From: Flavobacteriales bacterium
Lineage (GTDB): Bacteria > Bacteroidota > Bacteroidia > Flavobacteriales_F > PHOS-HE28
NCBI GenBank assembly: GCA_020852835.1
Contig: JADZAC010000045.1
Coordinates: 1 to 64,000, forward strand
DNA length: 64,000 nt
Direction of reading: 5' to 3'
The notes under the pieces are model-generated. The model was not told the origin of the DNA. It ran no database searches and saw only the letters and a list, made by a program, of their open reading frames with translations. Below, piece by piece: positions 34,713 to 44,192 of the stretch. Positions within the stretch are counted from its first letter, which is position 1, and each line of letters starts with the position of its first letter. Made by a program: the position numbers and the translations under genes.

Positions 34713-36131
34713 TCAGTGCCGTTCCAGCCGCACCACATTTTCCACGTGTGCGGTGTGCGGGAACATGTCCAAGGGCTGCACGTGGGTGATGCAGTAATTA
34801 TCCTTCAGCAGGGCCAGGTCCCTCGCCTGCGTGGCGGGGTTGCAGCTCACGTATACGATCACCGGCGGTGCCATCTCGCGGATGCGGGCTACCACGGCTT
34901 CATGCATGCCGGCGCGCGGCGGGTCGGTCACCAGCACATCCGGTTTTCCGTGCCGCGCAATGAACTCCGGGTTCAGCAGGTCCTTCAGGTCGCCGGCCTC
35001 GAAGGCCACGTTGTGGATCCCGTTGAGTTCAGCATTGGCGCGGGCGTCCATCACGGCATCGGGCACGATCTCCGCACCGATCACCCGGGCGCAATGGCGT
35101 GCCAGGAAGAGCGAGATGCTGCCCGCCCCGCAGTACAGGTCGTACACCCGCTCATCGCCTTTCAGCCCGGCCAGGCGGCGCACCAGATCGTACATCACCA
35201 GGGTCTGCTCCGGGTTCACTTGGAAGAAGCTCTTGGCGCCGATGCGGAAGCGCAGGGGCTCGAAGCCCTCATCGGGCAGTTGCTCCACGAGGTGGTCACG
35301 CCCGTGGTACAGCTGGATGTCGAGGTCCCAAATGGTGTCGTTCTTCTTCGGATTGATGCACCAGAGCAGGGCGGTGATGGTGGGGAATGCCTCCAGCAAT
35401 GCGGCCATCAGGGCTTCACGGTGCGCTTGCTGCTCCTGGCCGAAGGCCAGCAGCACCATCAGCTCTCCGGTGGTGGTGGTGCGGATGGTGAGGGTGCGCA
35501 GCCAGCCCTCGTGCAGGCGGATGTTGTAGAAGCCCAGGCCGTGCCGGGCCGTGTAGTCGCGGATGAAGTTGCGAACGGCGTCGCTCGGGGAAGGCTGCAG
35601 CCAGCATTCGGCAATGTCAAGCACCTTGTCGAAGCGGCCGGGCAGGTGGTAGCCCAAGGCTTGGCGGTGGGTGGATCGCTCGCCGCTGTCCAGCTCTTCC
35701 TTGGTGAACCAGCGTTGTGCACTAAAGGTGTACTCCAGCTTGTTGCGGTAGTGCCGGGTGCGGGGTGAGGCCAGTGCGGCTGGCACTTCCGGCAGGTCCA
35801 GGCCGCCCAGCCGCTGCAGGTTGTCGATCACTTCCTGCCGCTTGAAGGCGAGCTGGGCGGGGTAGGCCATGTCTTGCCAGGTGCAGCCGCCGCAGGTGCC
35901 AAAGTGCCGGCAGAAGGGCGTTTCGCGATGTGGTGAGGGTGACACGATGCGGATGGCCTCCGCCTCGGCGAAACTCTTTTTCTTGCGGAATACGCGCAGG
36001 TCCGCCACATCTCCGGGCACCGCTCCGGTGATGAACACCACCAGCCCGTCCACTTTGGCCAAGGCCTTTCCCTTGGCGGCCCAACCGGTTACCGGCACAT
36101 GTTCGAGCAGGAAATTCTTCGCTTTTGCCAT
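34713..36131 (-). CDS. rlmD: RNA m5U methyltransferase, RlmD/TrmA family
   Basis: 472 aa. An N-terminal TRAM domain (about 8-62; GWAAKGKALAKVDGLVVFITGAVPGD) precedes a 4Fe-4S cysteine cluster C74, C80 and C83 (CRHFGTCGGC). The SAM-dependent methyltransferase core carries FFQVNPEQ, VYDLYCGAGSISLFLA, DPPRAGMHEAV and the nucleophile motif YVSCNPATQARD. The enzyme makes 5-methyluridine in 23S rRNA (RlmD-type U1939) or a related site; the cluster and TRAM domain favour RlmD or RumA over TrmA, but the exact target is inferred. Confidence 0.9.
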   Translation of the reverse strand: MAKAKNFLLEHVPVTGWAAKGKALAKVDGLVVFITGAVPGDVADLRVFRKKKSFAEAEAIRIVSPSPHRETPFCRHFGTCGGCTWQDMAYPAQLAFKRQEVIDNLQRLGGLDLPEVPAALASPRTRHYRNKLEYTFSAQRWFTKEELDSGERSTHRQALGYHLPGRFDKVLDIAECWLQPSPSDAVRNFIRDYTARHGLGFYNIRLHEGWLRTLTIRTTTTGELMVLLAFGQEQQAHREALMAALLEAFPTITALLWCINPKKNDTIWDLDIQLYHGRDHLVEQLPDEGFEPLRFRIGAKSFFQVNPEQTLVMYDLVRRLAGLKGDERVYDLYCGAGSISLFLARHCARVIGAEIVPDAVMDARANAELNGIHNVAFEAGDLKDLLNPEFIARHGKPDVLVTDPPRAGMHEAVVARIREMAPPVIVYVSCNPATQARDLALLKDNYCITHVQPLDMFPHTAHVENVVRLERH

Positions 36132-36138
36132 CCGGCCG

Positions 36139-36146
36139 CAAAGGAA
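36139..36146 (-). promoter_or_regulatory. -7 element TTCCTTTG before the methyltransferase gene
   Basis: Seven of eight matches, ending 7 bases before the ATG at 36131. Confidence 0.45.
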
Positions 36147-36194
36147 CGCATGGCCACTGCTATTTGCTTCCCGGCACCAGGGCGCCCCGCATGA

Positions 36195-36818
36195 CTACTG
36201 CTTCTTGAATTGCCCGCTCCGCCATGCCTGGATGAACTGCGCCCAAGCAATGGGATTGAACAGGTTCACGGTTGGCGCCATGCCTTGGTTGTAGATCCGC
36301 GTATTGTCCAAGGCCATCTGGTAGTGGGCGGCAAGGCCGGCATCGGGGGGCAGGTTCTCCAGGCGCTGGATGGCTTCCGCGCTATTGAGGTGCTTCAAGG
36401 TGCGCTGGTACTCACTGTCCGAGAGGTCCAAGGCCATGAAGGCCTCGCGGAACTGTTCCTTGCTGGGCCATGGGTACACCTCCAAGGGGCGCAGCATCAC
36501 CGTGTCCGGCATCAGTACATGGATCATGGAGTACTTGTTGTCGGCGAGTGAATCAGGGATCACGTAATTGCCGCGCTTGAACCCCACGGCGGCAAACTCG
36601 ATGGTGTCGCCGGTTTGGGCAACAAAGCTGAAATAGCCGTACACGTCGCTGATGGTACCGCGGAAGCTTCCTTTGGTGAGGATGCTGGTGAACGGAACGG
36701 GGGCCAGGCTGTCGCCGGTGACCACCACCCCGCTGAACTGTACCAAATGGCGCGGGCCGGTTTGGCCCAAGGCAGCGGTGGCCAGCACAAGCAGGGCAGA
36801 AAGGAGCAGGATGCGCAT
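36195..36818 (-). CDS. Secreted CarboxypepD_reg-like protein
   Basis: 207 aa from the ATG at 36818. Signal peptide (MRILLLSALLVLATAALGQ), then a carboxypeptidase-regulatory-like beta-sandwich (about 25-110): FSGVVVTGDSLAPVPFTSILTKGSFRG is the usual start, with GYFSFVAQTGDTIEFAAVGF following. The C-terminal 90 residues are helical (KEQFREAFMALDLSDSEYQRTL) and end in QFKKQ. Such stand-alone domains are frequent in Bacteroidota envelopes; a specific partner is unknown. The 10-base gap to the upstream metalloprotease-like gene would suit co-transcription, but a promoter-like element also lies directly before its own start. Confidence 0.78.
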   Translation of the reverse strand: MRILLLSALLVLATAALGQTGPRHLVQFSGVVVTGDSLAPVPFTSILTKGSFRGTISDVYGYFSFVAQTGDTIEFAAVGFKRGNYVIPDSLADNKYSMIHVLMPDTVMLRPLEVYPWPSKEQFREAFMALDLSDSEYQRTLKHLNSAEAIQRLENLPPDAGLAAHYQMALDNTRIYNQGMAPTVNLFNPIAWAQFIQAWRSGQFKKQ

Positions 36819-36823
36819 CGGGG

Positions 36824-36831
36824 CGAAATTA
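36824..36831 (-). promoter_or_regulatory. -7 element TAATTTCG before the CarboxypepD-like gene
   Basis: Seven of eight matches, ending 5 bases before the ATG at 36818. It overlaps the last codon of the upstream gene. Confidence 0.4.
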
Positions 36832-37446
36832 CGCGTTGGCATCCGGTGGACCGGCGGGCCGCGCGGCGTGTTTGACGCTGAGTTCCGCAAGGTGCACCGA
36901 ATGCGCGGCGCACCATTGGCGCACGTGTTCGGCATGGCCTGAATGCACAGCCTGTACCACCGGGTGCCGTTCGTGGTCCAATGCCACCAAGTCACGCAAC
37001 ACCTGCCGCCCGATGTCTGCCTCCCGTTCCAAGGGGCTTCCATCGTGCACGTGCGGCTGAAGCAGCAGTGCACGCACGGCATATTGCCACACAAAGGCGG
37101 CGGTGTACCGGGCCTTTCCGGGCAGGTGCTGCCCGAAGCGCTCGGCCTGCGGCAGGTGCCCCACTTCGTGCGCCAGATGCAGCAACCAGGCGTAGGTGGC
37201 CTTCAGGGAGCCGCTGCCCAGGCCCTTGGGATCGAACCAGTTGGCGGTGAACCAAATGGTGCGGCCCATGGTGAGTGCACCGCCGCGCCTCCGCCCGTAC
37301 CACGGGGCATGCAGCCAGTTGCTGCGCGAAGGCCGGATGCGGGCCGCGCGCAACAAGGCTTTGTCCACGCCACTTACGGCATGCAACAGTTCCATGGCAG
37401 CTTCGGTGAGCGTACCGTCATGCACCAGCGGGGCGGCTCGCCACAT
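36829..37446 (-). CDS. Putative small HExxH metalloprotease-like protein
   Basis: 205 aa from the ATG at 37446, which leaves a 5-base gap after the DinB gene; a start at 37482 would overlap it by 31 bases. No signal peptide. A zinc-protease motif HEVGH lies in LLHLAHEVGHLPQ, followed about 50 residues later by LEREADIGRQVL, a spacing and pattern reminiscent of DUF4157 or minimal gluzincin domains in which the glutamate gives the third ligand. An Arg-rich segment (GRRRGGALTMGRTIWF) precedes it. It could be an active cytosolic or toxin-like protease, or a degenerate one. No family is certain. Confidence 0.6.
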   Translation of the reverse strand: MWRAAPLVHDGTLTEAAMELLHAVSGVDKALLRAARIRPSRSNWLHAPWYGRRRGGALTMGRTIWFTANWFDPKGLGSGSLKATYAWLLHLAHEVGHLPQAERFGQHLPGKARYTAAFVWQYAVRALLLQPHVHDGSPLEREADIGRQVLRDLVALDHERHPVVQAVHSGHAEHVRQWCAAHSVHLAELSVKHAARPAGPPDANA

Positions 37447-37451
37447 GGGGG

Positions 37452-37940
37452 TCAGATCAGTTGGATGCCGTACAGTTTGCACAGCCAGCCCAGCTGCCCG
37501 CTGTGGCCGCCTTCATGGCGGATGGCATGGCTGATCACATCGCGCACGGTGCCGCCGATGGGCAGCTTGGTGGGGTTGGGCGCGTTCAAAGCAGCTTCAT
37601 TCAATGTGGCCACATGGGCAATGGCCTTTCGGTGCACCGTGTTGAAGGTTTCCCAGACCTCTTCATACGGGGGGCATTGCTCCGGCGGCAACCCATGGGC
37701 ACCCACGGTGAAATGTTTGGCCCACCAGAATTTCTCAAAGGGCCCTTGAGTGGCGGCCAACAGCAGGCCGTTCTCCGAGGTGGCCAAGTGCGCCACTTGC
37801 CAGAATACGGTGTTGAAGGCCTTGCCTTCGCAAACGAACCGCCGGTGCGGGTCCTGCCCGTTGAGCGGGGAGAGGTAATAGCGGGTCCATTCCCGGGTGC
37901 GGTCCATCAGGTGGCTGAGCACTTGTGCTTCAGTGGGCAT
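37452..37940 (-). CDS. DinB-superfamily protein
   Basis: 162 aa four-helix-bundle protein. Candidate metal-binding histidines sit in VAHLATSENG, SHAIRHEGGHSGQLGWL and the first helix, matching the DinB/YfiT pattern in which three histidines bind a divalent metal. Members often act as thiol transferases that use bacillithiol or mycothiol, which would fit the presence of bshC, but substrate specificity cannot be read here. The ATG at 37940 is favoured because it begins the first helix (MPTEAQVLSHLMDRTREW). It leads the short cluster that continues with the HExxH and CarboxypepD-like genes. Confidence 0.78.
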   Translation of the reverse strand: MPTEAQVLSHLMDRTREWTRYYLSPLNGQDPHRRFVCEGKAFNTVFWQVAHLATSENGLLLAATQGPFEKFWWAKHFTVGAHGLPPEQCPPYEEVWETFNTVHRKAIAHVATLNEAALNAPNPTKLPIGGTVRDVISHAIRHEGGHSGQLGWLCKLYGIQLI

Positions 37941-37956
37941 GTTGGGTGTTTGTGCA

Positions 37957-37964
37957 CAAAGGAA
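37957..37964 (-). promoter_or_regulatory. -7 element TTCCTTTG before the DinB gene
   Basis: Seven of eight matches, 16 bases before the ATG at 37940; identical in sequence to the methyltransferase element. Confidence 0.45.
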
Positions 37965-38020
37965 GCGGATGGCCGCGAGGTCCAGGCCGTTGCGGGCACG
38001 GTGTGCAACCGCAGGGCACC

Positions 38021-38028
38021 TACCTTCG
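38021..38028 (+). promoter_or_regulatory. -7 element TACCTTCG before aroC
   Basis: Same octamer as before bshC, ending 4 bases before the aroC ATG at 38033. The 92-base gap to the divergent DinB gene holds both promoters. Confidence 0.5.
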
Positions 38029-38032
38029 CCGC

Positions 38033-39112
38033 ATGGCGGGGAACACCATCGGCACGCTCTTCCGGTTGACCAGCTTCGGCGAGAGCCATGGTGCGGCGAT
38101 CGGCGGAGTGGTGGACGGTTGCCCGGCAGGGCTGCAGCTGGATCTGGCCCGGGTGCAAGAGGAGCTGGACCGGCGGCGCCCCGGCAGTACACCGTTGGGC
38201 ACCGCACGCAAGGAGGAAGACCGGTTGGAACTGCTCAGCGGCGTCCATGAAGGCATCACCTTGGGCACGCCCATCGGCTTTATCCTGCGCAACAAGGATG
38301 TGCGCCCGGGCGACTACGCCCACTTGCAGGATACCTATCGCCCGGGCCATGCCGACCTGGCCTGGGAACAGAAGTACGGCCTGCGCGACCACCACGGCGG
38401 GGGGCGTGCCAGCGCGCGCGAAACGGCCGTTCGTGTGGCGGCAGGCGCGATCGCTCGCCAGCTGTTGGAAAGCGCCGGGGTGCGCGTGCACGGCTGGGTG
38501 GGCCAAGTGGGCGGGGAGCGCCTGCTGAAGCCCTCCAAGGAGCTTGACCTGGCCCGGGTGTACACCAGCGATGTGCGGTGCCCGGATGCGGAAGCCGCCA
38601 CGCGCATGACCGCGCTGATCGAGCAGGTGCGCGCCGAAGGGGACACGGTGGGCGGGCGGGTGTGCGGCGTGGTACTGGGCCTGCCGGCCGGCTTGGGCGA
38701 ACCGGTCTTCGACAAGCTGCATGCCGACCTGGGCAAGGCCCTTTTCAGCATCAACGCGGTGAAAGGCGTGCAATTCGGCAGCGGGTACGAGGCCATCGCC
38801 ATGCGCGGCTCGCAGCACAACGATGCCTTTGTTCAAAAAGGCGTGGCCATCGGCACCGGTACCAACCGCAGCGGCGGGGTACAAGGCGGCATCAGCAACG
38901 GCGAGGACCTGCTCTTTGATGTGGCGTTCAAGCCGGTGAGCACCTTGATGCGCCCCCAGGCCAGTGTTGACCGCGAAGGGCGCAAGGTGCTGCTGGAAGG
39001 CAAAGGGCGGCACGATCCCTGCGTGGTGCCACGCGCGGTGCCCATCGTGGAGGCCATGGCGTGCCTGGTGCTGGCGGACCACCTGCTGCGCCAGCGCTGT
39101 GCCCGGTTGTGA
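38033..39112 (+). CDS. aroC: Chorismate synthase
   Basis: 359 aa, the normal length. It converts EPSP to chorismate with reduced FMN, closing the shikimate pathway. Signatures: GESHGAAIGGVVDGCPAG (18-35), HHGGGRASARETAVRVAAGA (about 122-141) and the end region VVPRAVPIVEAMACLVLADHLL. The ATG at 38033 starts the universally conserved MAGNTIGTLFRLTSFGESHG. A single gene, ending 2 bases from the stop of the convergent thioredoxin gene. Confidence 0.96.
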   Translation: MAGNTIGTLFRLTSFGESHGAAIGGVVDGCPAGLQLDLARVQEELDRRRPGSTPLGTARKEEDRLELLSGVHEGITLGTPIGFILRNKDVRPGDYAHLQDTYRPGHADLAWEQKYGLRDHHGGGRASARETAVRVAAGAIARQLLESAGVRVHGWVGQVGGERLLKPSKELDLARVYTSDVRCPDAEAATRMTALIEQVRAEGDTVGGRVCGVVLGLPAGLGEPVFDKLHADLGKALFSINAVKGVQFGSGYEAIAMRGSQHNDAFVQKGVAIGTGTNRSGGVQGGISNGEDLLFDVAFKPVSTLMRPQASVDREGRKVLLEGKGRHDPCVVPRAVPIVEAMACLVLADHLLRQRCARL

Positions 39113-39114
39113 AC

Positions 39115-40605
39115 CTATTCCTTGGCGGCAGTGCGCTTCTCAAGGCTCTTGATCAGCTCCACCATCTGGTCCACTTCCAGTTGCTTGGCCACGATCTTGC
39201 GCTCCTTGTCCATGAGGAAAAAGCGCGGGGTGCTGTACACGTCCCACGTGTCCGCATAGTTGAGGCTTTCGATGGTGGTGTACTTGGGGATGAACTTCCA
39301 AGAGGCCGTTTTGGCTTCTTGGTACACATGCCAGGTGAGGCCCACGTTGGTCCAGTCCAGGCGGTTGTCCCGGATGAAGGCCTTCCAGTCGTGGAAGAGC
39401 GTGCTGTCGGTGGCCTTGGCCACGGCGAAGACGCCAACGTCCATGGGCTTCAGCTTGGCTTCCCAGTCGGTGTGGATCTGGGGGAGCACCTTCTTGCAGT
39501 GGCCGCAGTGTGGGTCCCAGAAGATGATCAGCACGTACTTCTCGGGCATCTTGTAGTAGCTCAGCCAGTTGGTTTCCGTGGTGTCGGTGAGGATGATGTC
39601 CTTGCCCTGCGCGCCGATGATCAGCGGGGCTTCCTTGCGGGCGCGTTCACAGAGCTTGTCCAGCTTGTCGGCGGTCATCCAGGTGGCCCGGCCCGGCCGC
39701 CCGTCCTTGGGGCAGTAGTACGTCTGCGCCATGTGCACGAAAACGGCATCCATGCCCATCACATCGCTGGTTTCGTACTTGTAGGTAATGGCGTTCACGG
39801 CGAATTTGAAGAGCTCGTCCCCATCGTCCATACGGCGGATCAGCTCATCGGCATAGTGGTTGATGGTGTCGGGGATCTGGGGGATCACCTTGCCGATGTA
39901 CTCGTCGAACTTGTTCTGGAACATGGGGATCCGCAGGTTGCGCACGTCCTTCAGGTCGATGTTGTCCCAGTAGTGCGCCCGGTAGCTGTAGTAGCTGGCC
40001 GCGCTGTCCAAGGCCCCGTCCGCCTTGTATACTTCCGTGCTTTGCACGGGCATGCTCATGCGCAGGATGCGTGCCACCAGGGTGTTGGGGTTCTTGGCGG
40101 CGAGGTCCAACTGGAAGCCTCTCATCAGGGAATCCAGCCCTTTCATGCGCTCGCGCAAGGCACTCTTGGCAATGGGGTCGCTGGTGGCATCCAACTTGGC
40201 CTTGACGGCATCGGCCTCTTGCTTTTTATCGGCCAAGAAGCGGATGTACTGCTGGAACAACTGGTTTTCCAAGGAGCGCTGCACGGTGAGGTGCTCGTTG
40301 AGCGCGGCGGTGTCACTCTGCATCTCCACCACGGGCTCGTTCACGATGAATTCAAAGTACTTCGGCCCCGGCACCACCACGGCATACACCCCGGCCTTGT
40401 AGCCATCCTTGCGGTCAAACACCGCCACCCCCGTGGCGTTGGCCACGGTGGTGTCGGCGTAGTAGAGCTTGTTGCCGTAGTAGTTGGCCAGGTAGATGGT
40501 GTCGTGGGCGGTACCTTCAATGGTGAACTGCAATCGGCGCTGGTCCTGTGCATGGGCCAAGCTGGTGCAGGCCACGGCCACGGCGAGGAGAAGGTTTTTC
40601 TGCAT
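39115..40605 (-). CDS. TlpA-like thiol-disulfide oxidoreductase with DUF4369/DUF5106-type N-terminus
   Basis: 496 aa. Signal peptide (MQKNLLLAVAVACTSLAHAQ), a beta domain of DUF4369 type (about 25-100; IEGTAHDTIYLANYYGNKLYYAD), a helical middle (about 110-330) and a thioredoxin-fold C-terminus with the active-site motif CGHC (367-370) and the cis-proline region STPRFFLMDKER. It is a periplasmic redox protein, perhaps for cytochrome c maturation or general thiol reduction. The ATG at 40605 was chosen because a perfect -7 element lies 6 bases upstream and the signal peptide starts there. Confidence 0.87.
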   Translation of the reverse strand: MQKNLLLAVAVACTSLAHAQDQRRLQFTIEGTAHDTIYLANYYGNKLYYADTTVANATGVAVFDRKDGYKAGVYAVVVPGPKYFEFIVNEPVVEMQSDTAALNEHLTVQRSLENQLFQQYIRFLADKKQEADAVKAKLDATSDPIAKSALRERMKGLDSLMRGFQLDLAAKNPNTLVARILRMSMPVQSTEVYKADGALDSAASYYSYRAHYWDNIDLKDVRNLRIPMFQNKFDEYIGKVIPQIPDTINHYADELIRRMDDGDELFKFAVNAITYKYETSDVMGMDAVFVHMAQTYYCPKDGRPGRATWMTADKLDKLCERARKEAPLIIGAQGKDIILTDTTETNWLSYYKMPEKYVLIIFWDPHCGHCKKVLPQIHTDWEAKLKPMDVGVFAVAKATDSTLFHDWKAFIRDNRLDWTNVGLTWHVYQEAKTASWKFIPKYTTIESLNYADTWDVYSTPRFFLMDKERKIVAKQLEVDQMVELIKSLEKRTAAKE

Positions 40606-40611
40606 GGGGAT

Positions 40612-40619
40612 CAAATGTA
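40612..40619 (-). promoter_or_regulatory. -7 element TACATTTG before the TlpA-like gene
   Basis: A perfect TAnnTTTG, 6 bases before the ATG at 40605. Confidence 0.6.
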
Positions 40620-40699
40620 GAAGGGGCATGAACGACGGACTTGGCTTTAACGATCCTTTTACGCTTGGTGCCGGGAGGCCAAGCAAGCCGCATGCCAGC

Positions 40700-42295
40700 T
40701 CAGGCCATTTGGGTCTTGAATTCGTTGGTTAGGTGGAAAGTGATCTCCGGGTTGTTGCGGCGCTCCAGGTCCAGCATGTACGCCGAGGGGGCCATGAACA
40801 CGGGGTTCTCGTCCTTGTCCAGTACGATCTGGGTGGATTTGGTGCGGATAAAGGCTTGCAGGGCGGCCGGGTCGGTGCTGGTGAGCCAGCAGGCCTTGTG
40901 TGCCTGGATGGCTTGGAACGAGCAGGATGCGCCGTACTCATGTTCCAGGCGGTAGCGGATCACGTCGAACTGCAGGTCGCCCACGCAGCCCACGATCTTT
41001 TTGTTGCCGGGCTGCTGGGTGAAGAGCTGGGCCACGCCTTCTTCGGTGAGCTGCCGGATGCCCTTCTCCAGCTGCTTGCTGCGCATGGGGTCCAGGTTGA
41101 CTAGTTCGCGGAAGAGCTCGGGGCTGAATGCCGGGATGCCGCGGAAGTTGAAGTTGGCGCCTTCGGTGAGGGTGTCGCCGATCTTGAAGTTGCCCGTGTC
41201 GAAGAGCCCGATCACATCGCCGGGCCAAGCTTCGTCCACCAAGGTCTTCTGTGCGGCCAGGAAGGCGGTGGGGTTGGCGAAGCGCAGTTGCTTGCCCAGT
41301 CGAACGTGGTGGTAGAAGGTATTGCGCTTGAAGCGGCCGGAACAGATGCGCAGGAAGGCCACGCGGTCGCGGTGGTTGGGGTCCAGATTGGCGTGGATCT
41401 TGAACACGAAGCCGCTGAACTGGCCGTCGCGCGGCTGCACCATGCCCTGGTCGGTTTCCCGCGGGCCGGGGGGCGGAGCAATGCGCACGAAGGTTTCCAG
41501 CACTTCGCGCACGCCGAAGTTGTTGAAGGCGCTGCCGAAGAATACCGGTGCCACCTGGCCGGCACGGTAGGCTTCCAGGTCCAGCGGGTCGTATACCCCA
41601 TTGACCAGTTCCACGTCGTTGCGCAGCTCCGTCGCCAGGTCGGCGCCCAACAGCCGGTCCAGTTCCGGGTCCTGGAGGTTGTTCACTTGCACCACCGTGG
41701 CCTCTTTTTTGGTCTTGATGGATTCAAAGAGCTTGAGGTCCTGGTCGTAGAGGTCGTACACCCCCTTGAAGGTGGCGCCCACGCCGATGGGCCAGCTCAA
41801 AGGGCGCACCTTGATGCTGAGCTTTTCCTCCAGTTCATCGAGCAGGGAGAAGGGGTCCCTGCCCTCCAAGTCCAGCTTGTTGATGAAGACGATGACGGGG
41901 GTATTGCGCATGCGGCACACCTCCATGAGGCGCTCGGTCTGGGGTTCCACGCCCTTGGTGGAGTCGATCACGAGCACGACGCTGTCCACGGCGGTAAGCG
42001 TGCGGTACGTGTCCTCCGCGAAGTCCTTGTGGCCCGGGGTGTCCAGCAGGTTGATCAGCACGCCTTCGTATTCGAAGGTCATCACCGAGGTGGTCACCGA
42101 GATGCCGCGCTGGCGTTCGATGTCCATGAAGTCGCTGGTGGCGCCCTTGCGGATCTTGTTGCTCTTCACCGCGCCGGCCGTTTGAATGGCACCGCCGTAG
42201 AGCAGGAACTTCTCCGTAAGGGTGGTTTTGCCCGCATCGGGGTGGCTGATGATGGCGAACGTGCGCCGCTTGGCGATTTCTTCTTGCTGGGCCAT
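40700..42295 (-). CDS. prfC: Peptide chain release factor 3
   Basis: 531 aa, matching RF3. A GTPase that recycles RF1/RF2 after peptide release. G motifs: [13 protein letters not shown] (G1), [12 protein letters not shown] (G3), [10 protein letters not shown] (G4). The switch region [16 protein letters not shown] and the C-terminal domain ([19 protein letters not shown]) are typical. The frame extends 128 codons upstream, but the ATG at 42295 begins the conserved [20 protein letters not shown] and sits 16 bases after a perfect promoter element. Monocistronic. Confidence 0.95.
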   Translation of the reverse strand: MAQQEEIAKRRTFAIISHPDAGKTTLTEKFLLYGGAIQTAGAVKSNKIRKGATSDFMDIERQRGISVTTSVMTFEYEGVLINLLDTPGHKDFAEDTYRTLTAVDSVVLVIDSTKGVEPQTERLMEVCRMRNTPVIVFINKLDLEGRDPFSLLDELEEKLSIKVRPLSWPIGVGATFKGVYDLYDQDLKLFESIKTKKEATVVQVNNLQDPELDRLLGADLATELRNDVELVNGVYDPLDLEAYRAGQVAPVFFGSAFNNFGVREVLETFVRIAPPPGPRETDQGMVQPRDGQFSGFVFKIHANLDPNHRDRVAFLRICSGRFKRNTFYHHVRLGKQLRFANPTAFLAAQKTLVDEAWPGDVIGLFDTGNFKIGDTLTEGANFNFRGIPAFSPELFRELVNLDPMRSKQLEKGIRQLTEEGVAQLFTQQPGNKKIVGCVGDLQFDVIRYRLEHEYGASCSFQAIQAHKACWLTSTDPAALQAFIRTKSTQIVLDKDENPVFMAPSAYMLDLERRNNPEITFHLTNEFKTQMA

Positions 42296-42311
42296 AGCTT
42301 GAAAAGGGCCG

Positions 42312-42319
42312 CAAATGTA
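42312..42319 (-). promoter_or_regulatory. -7 element TACATTTG before prfC
   Basis: A perfect TAnnTTTG, 16 bases before the prfC ATG. Confidence 0.6.
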
Positions 42320-42418
42320 GGCCGGGGGCCACCTGCAAGGCCAACGGGGCAGTGCGCAAACAGCTCCGGCCCCCAGGCACTCCCTAGCACGGCTTTCAAG
42401 GCCCGCTGGGATGCGTCC

Positions 42419-42426
42419 TACCTTTA
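42419..42426 (+). promoter_or_regulatory. -7 element TACCTTTA before the sugar-dehydrogenase gene
   Basis: Seven of eight matches, ending 5 bases before the ATG at 42432. Confidence 0.45.
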
Positions 42427-42431
42427 ACCCG

Positions 42432-44075
42432 ATGTACCCCCGTCCTATGCACCGACCCATGAACAAGATCGTGCTATGTGCACTGGCTGCCCTGCCCCTT
42501 GCCTCCTGCGCCCAACAGAACCCGGTGGAGATCGCCTTGCACCAATGGGCCGTGGTGGCCAACCCCGTGTATGTGACCAACGCCGGGGACGACCGTCTCT
42601 TCGTGGTGCAGCAACAAGGTATCATCCGCATCATTGCGGACAGCATGCAGGTGCTGCCCGTGCCGTTCCTGAACATCACTGACCGGGTGAACGATGGGGC
42701 CAGTGAGCAGGGATTGCTGGGCCTGGCCTTCGATCCCGGCTACTTGGAGAACGGGTTCTTCTACGTGAACTACATCCACGGCAATGATGAAGGCACCAGC
42801 CGCATCTCGCGCTTCCAGGTCACCGCCGACCCCAATGTGGCCGACCCCGCCAGCGAGGTGGTGCTCTATACCGTGGAGCAACCGTACTGGAACCACAACG
42901 GCGGCTGCCTGCAATTCGGGCCCGACGGCCACCTCTATTGCGGCTTCGGCGACGGAGGCAGCGGCAACGACCCCCAAAACAACGCCCAGAACATGGCCAC
43001 GCCGCTGGGCAAGATGATCCGCATCGACGTATCGCAGCACAACGACACCTTCCTCATTCCACCGGACAACCCCTTCGCCGGCAGTACGGACACACTTCCG
43101 GAGATCTGGGCCAGCGGCCTGCGCAACCCGTGGCGCTTCAGCTTCGACCGCTCCACGGGTGATCTCTGGATCGGCGATGTGGGACAGAATGCATGGGAAG
43201 AAGTGGATTTCCATGCAGCCGGCGACAATAGCGGTCCCGATTTTGGGTGGCGCTGCCGGGAAGGCCTGGTGGCCACCCCGGGCGTGAGCCAAACGGGGTG
43301 CGCCGCAGCGGGCCCCTTTGTCGATCCCGTGGCCGTGTTCAACCACACTGGCCAAGGCTGGTGCTCGGTGATCGGCGGCTACGTCTACCGCGGCACCCAA
43401 TATCCACGCTTGCAGGGCAAGTACATTTTCACGGATTACTGCAACGGCGACTTCATCACCTTTGGGGAGAACTATGCGCTGGATACGCTGTTGCTCACGG
43501 GCACCTACGGGTTCTCCGCCATAGGCGAGGATGCCGGAGGGGAGCTCTACGTGACCGACGTGGAGAACAACAAGGTGTTCAAGATCGTGGATGCGTGCCC
43601 CATGGACGCGCCGCAAGTGGGCTTTGACGGCACCACGCTCACCAGCACCCTGGCCGATGCATGGCAATGGTTCCTCAACGGGCTGCCCATAGCGGGTGCA
43701 ACGGCCCAGACGTGCATCCCCGAGGCCAATGGCAACTACCAAGTGGAAGCCTCCTTCGGCGATATCTGCCAGTTGTTGTCGGACACCGTGGTGGTGCTGA
43801 GCGTGGGGATTACCGGCGGCAACGTATTCCAACCGTCGATCTTCCCCCAACCGGCATCCGCGCTGCTCACCTTGCGGGCGGAGGCCGGTGCCCGTCCGGC
43901 GTACACCGTGGAGCTGGCCGATATGTCCGGCCAGGTGCTGCGCACCCGGTTCTGGGCGGCGGATGCAGCCAAGTTGCTGATCGACGTGGCCGGCCTGGCC
44001 GAAGGCACCTACGTGCTGCGCGGCAGGGAGAAAGGACTGTTGCGCTGGGCCAGGCAAGTGCAGGTTGTGCATTGA
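42432..44075 (+). CDS. PQQ-type sugar dehydrogenase-like beta-propeller with T9SS sorting domain
   Basis: 547 aa from the ATG at 42432; an ATG nine codons later (42459) is possible. The signal peptide contains PLASC (C26), which could be a lipobox or just the region before a type I site. The propeller (about 30-400) has soluble glucose/sorbosone dehydrogenase motifs: [65 protein letters not shown] and [11 protein letters not shown]. The C-terminal part has an Ig-like domain and a type A sorting domain ([20 protein letters not shown]). It probably oxidises a sugar at the cell surface, if PQQ is available; some family members lack activity. Electron acceptor unknown. Confidence 0.87.
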   Translation: MYPRPMHRPMNKIVLCALAALPLASCAQQNPVEIALHQWAVVANPVYVTNAGDDRLFVVQQQGIIRIIADSMQVLPVPFLNITDRVNDGASEQGLLGLAFDPGYLENGFFYVNYIHGNDEGTSRISRFQVTADPNVADPASEVVLYTVEQPYWNHNGGCLQFGPDGHLYCGFGDGGSGNDPQNNAQNMATPLGKMIRIDVSQHNDTFLIPPDNPFAGSTDTLPEIWASGLRNPWRFSFDRSTGDLWIGDVGQNAWEEVDFHAAGDNSGPDFGWRCREGLVATPGVSQTGCAAAGPFVDPVAVFNHTGQGWCSVIGGYVYRGTQYPRLQGKYIFTDYCNGDFITFGENYALDTLLLTGTYGFSAIGEDAGGELYVTDVENNKVFKIVDACPMDAPQVGFDGTTLTSTLADAWQWFLNGLPIAGATAQTCIPEANGNYQVEASFGDICQLLSDTVVVLSVGITGGNVFQPSIFPQPASALLTLRAEAGARPAYTVELADMSGQVLRTRFWAADAAKLLIDVAGLAEGTYVLRGREKGLLRWARQVQVVH

Positions 44076-44132
44076 TCAGGGGCAAGGCATGGCCGGAGCA
44101 TGGCCCGGTTGATCCGGCAAAGCGCCCATGCA

Positions 44133-44164
44133 CGAAGGGCCGCTCCTTGCGGAACGGCCCTTCG
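44133..44164. terminator. Bidirectional hairpin between convergent T9SS genes
   Basis: CGAAGGGCCGCTCC pairs with GGAACGGCCCTTCG (13 of 14 positions) across a TTGC loop. It sits between stops at 44075 (plus) and 44193 (minus). T runs are weak. Confidence 0.6.
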
Positions 44165-44192
44165 GCATGTACACCGGGGTGCCCGGGGACTG

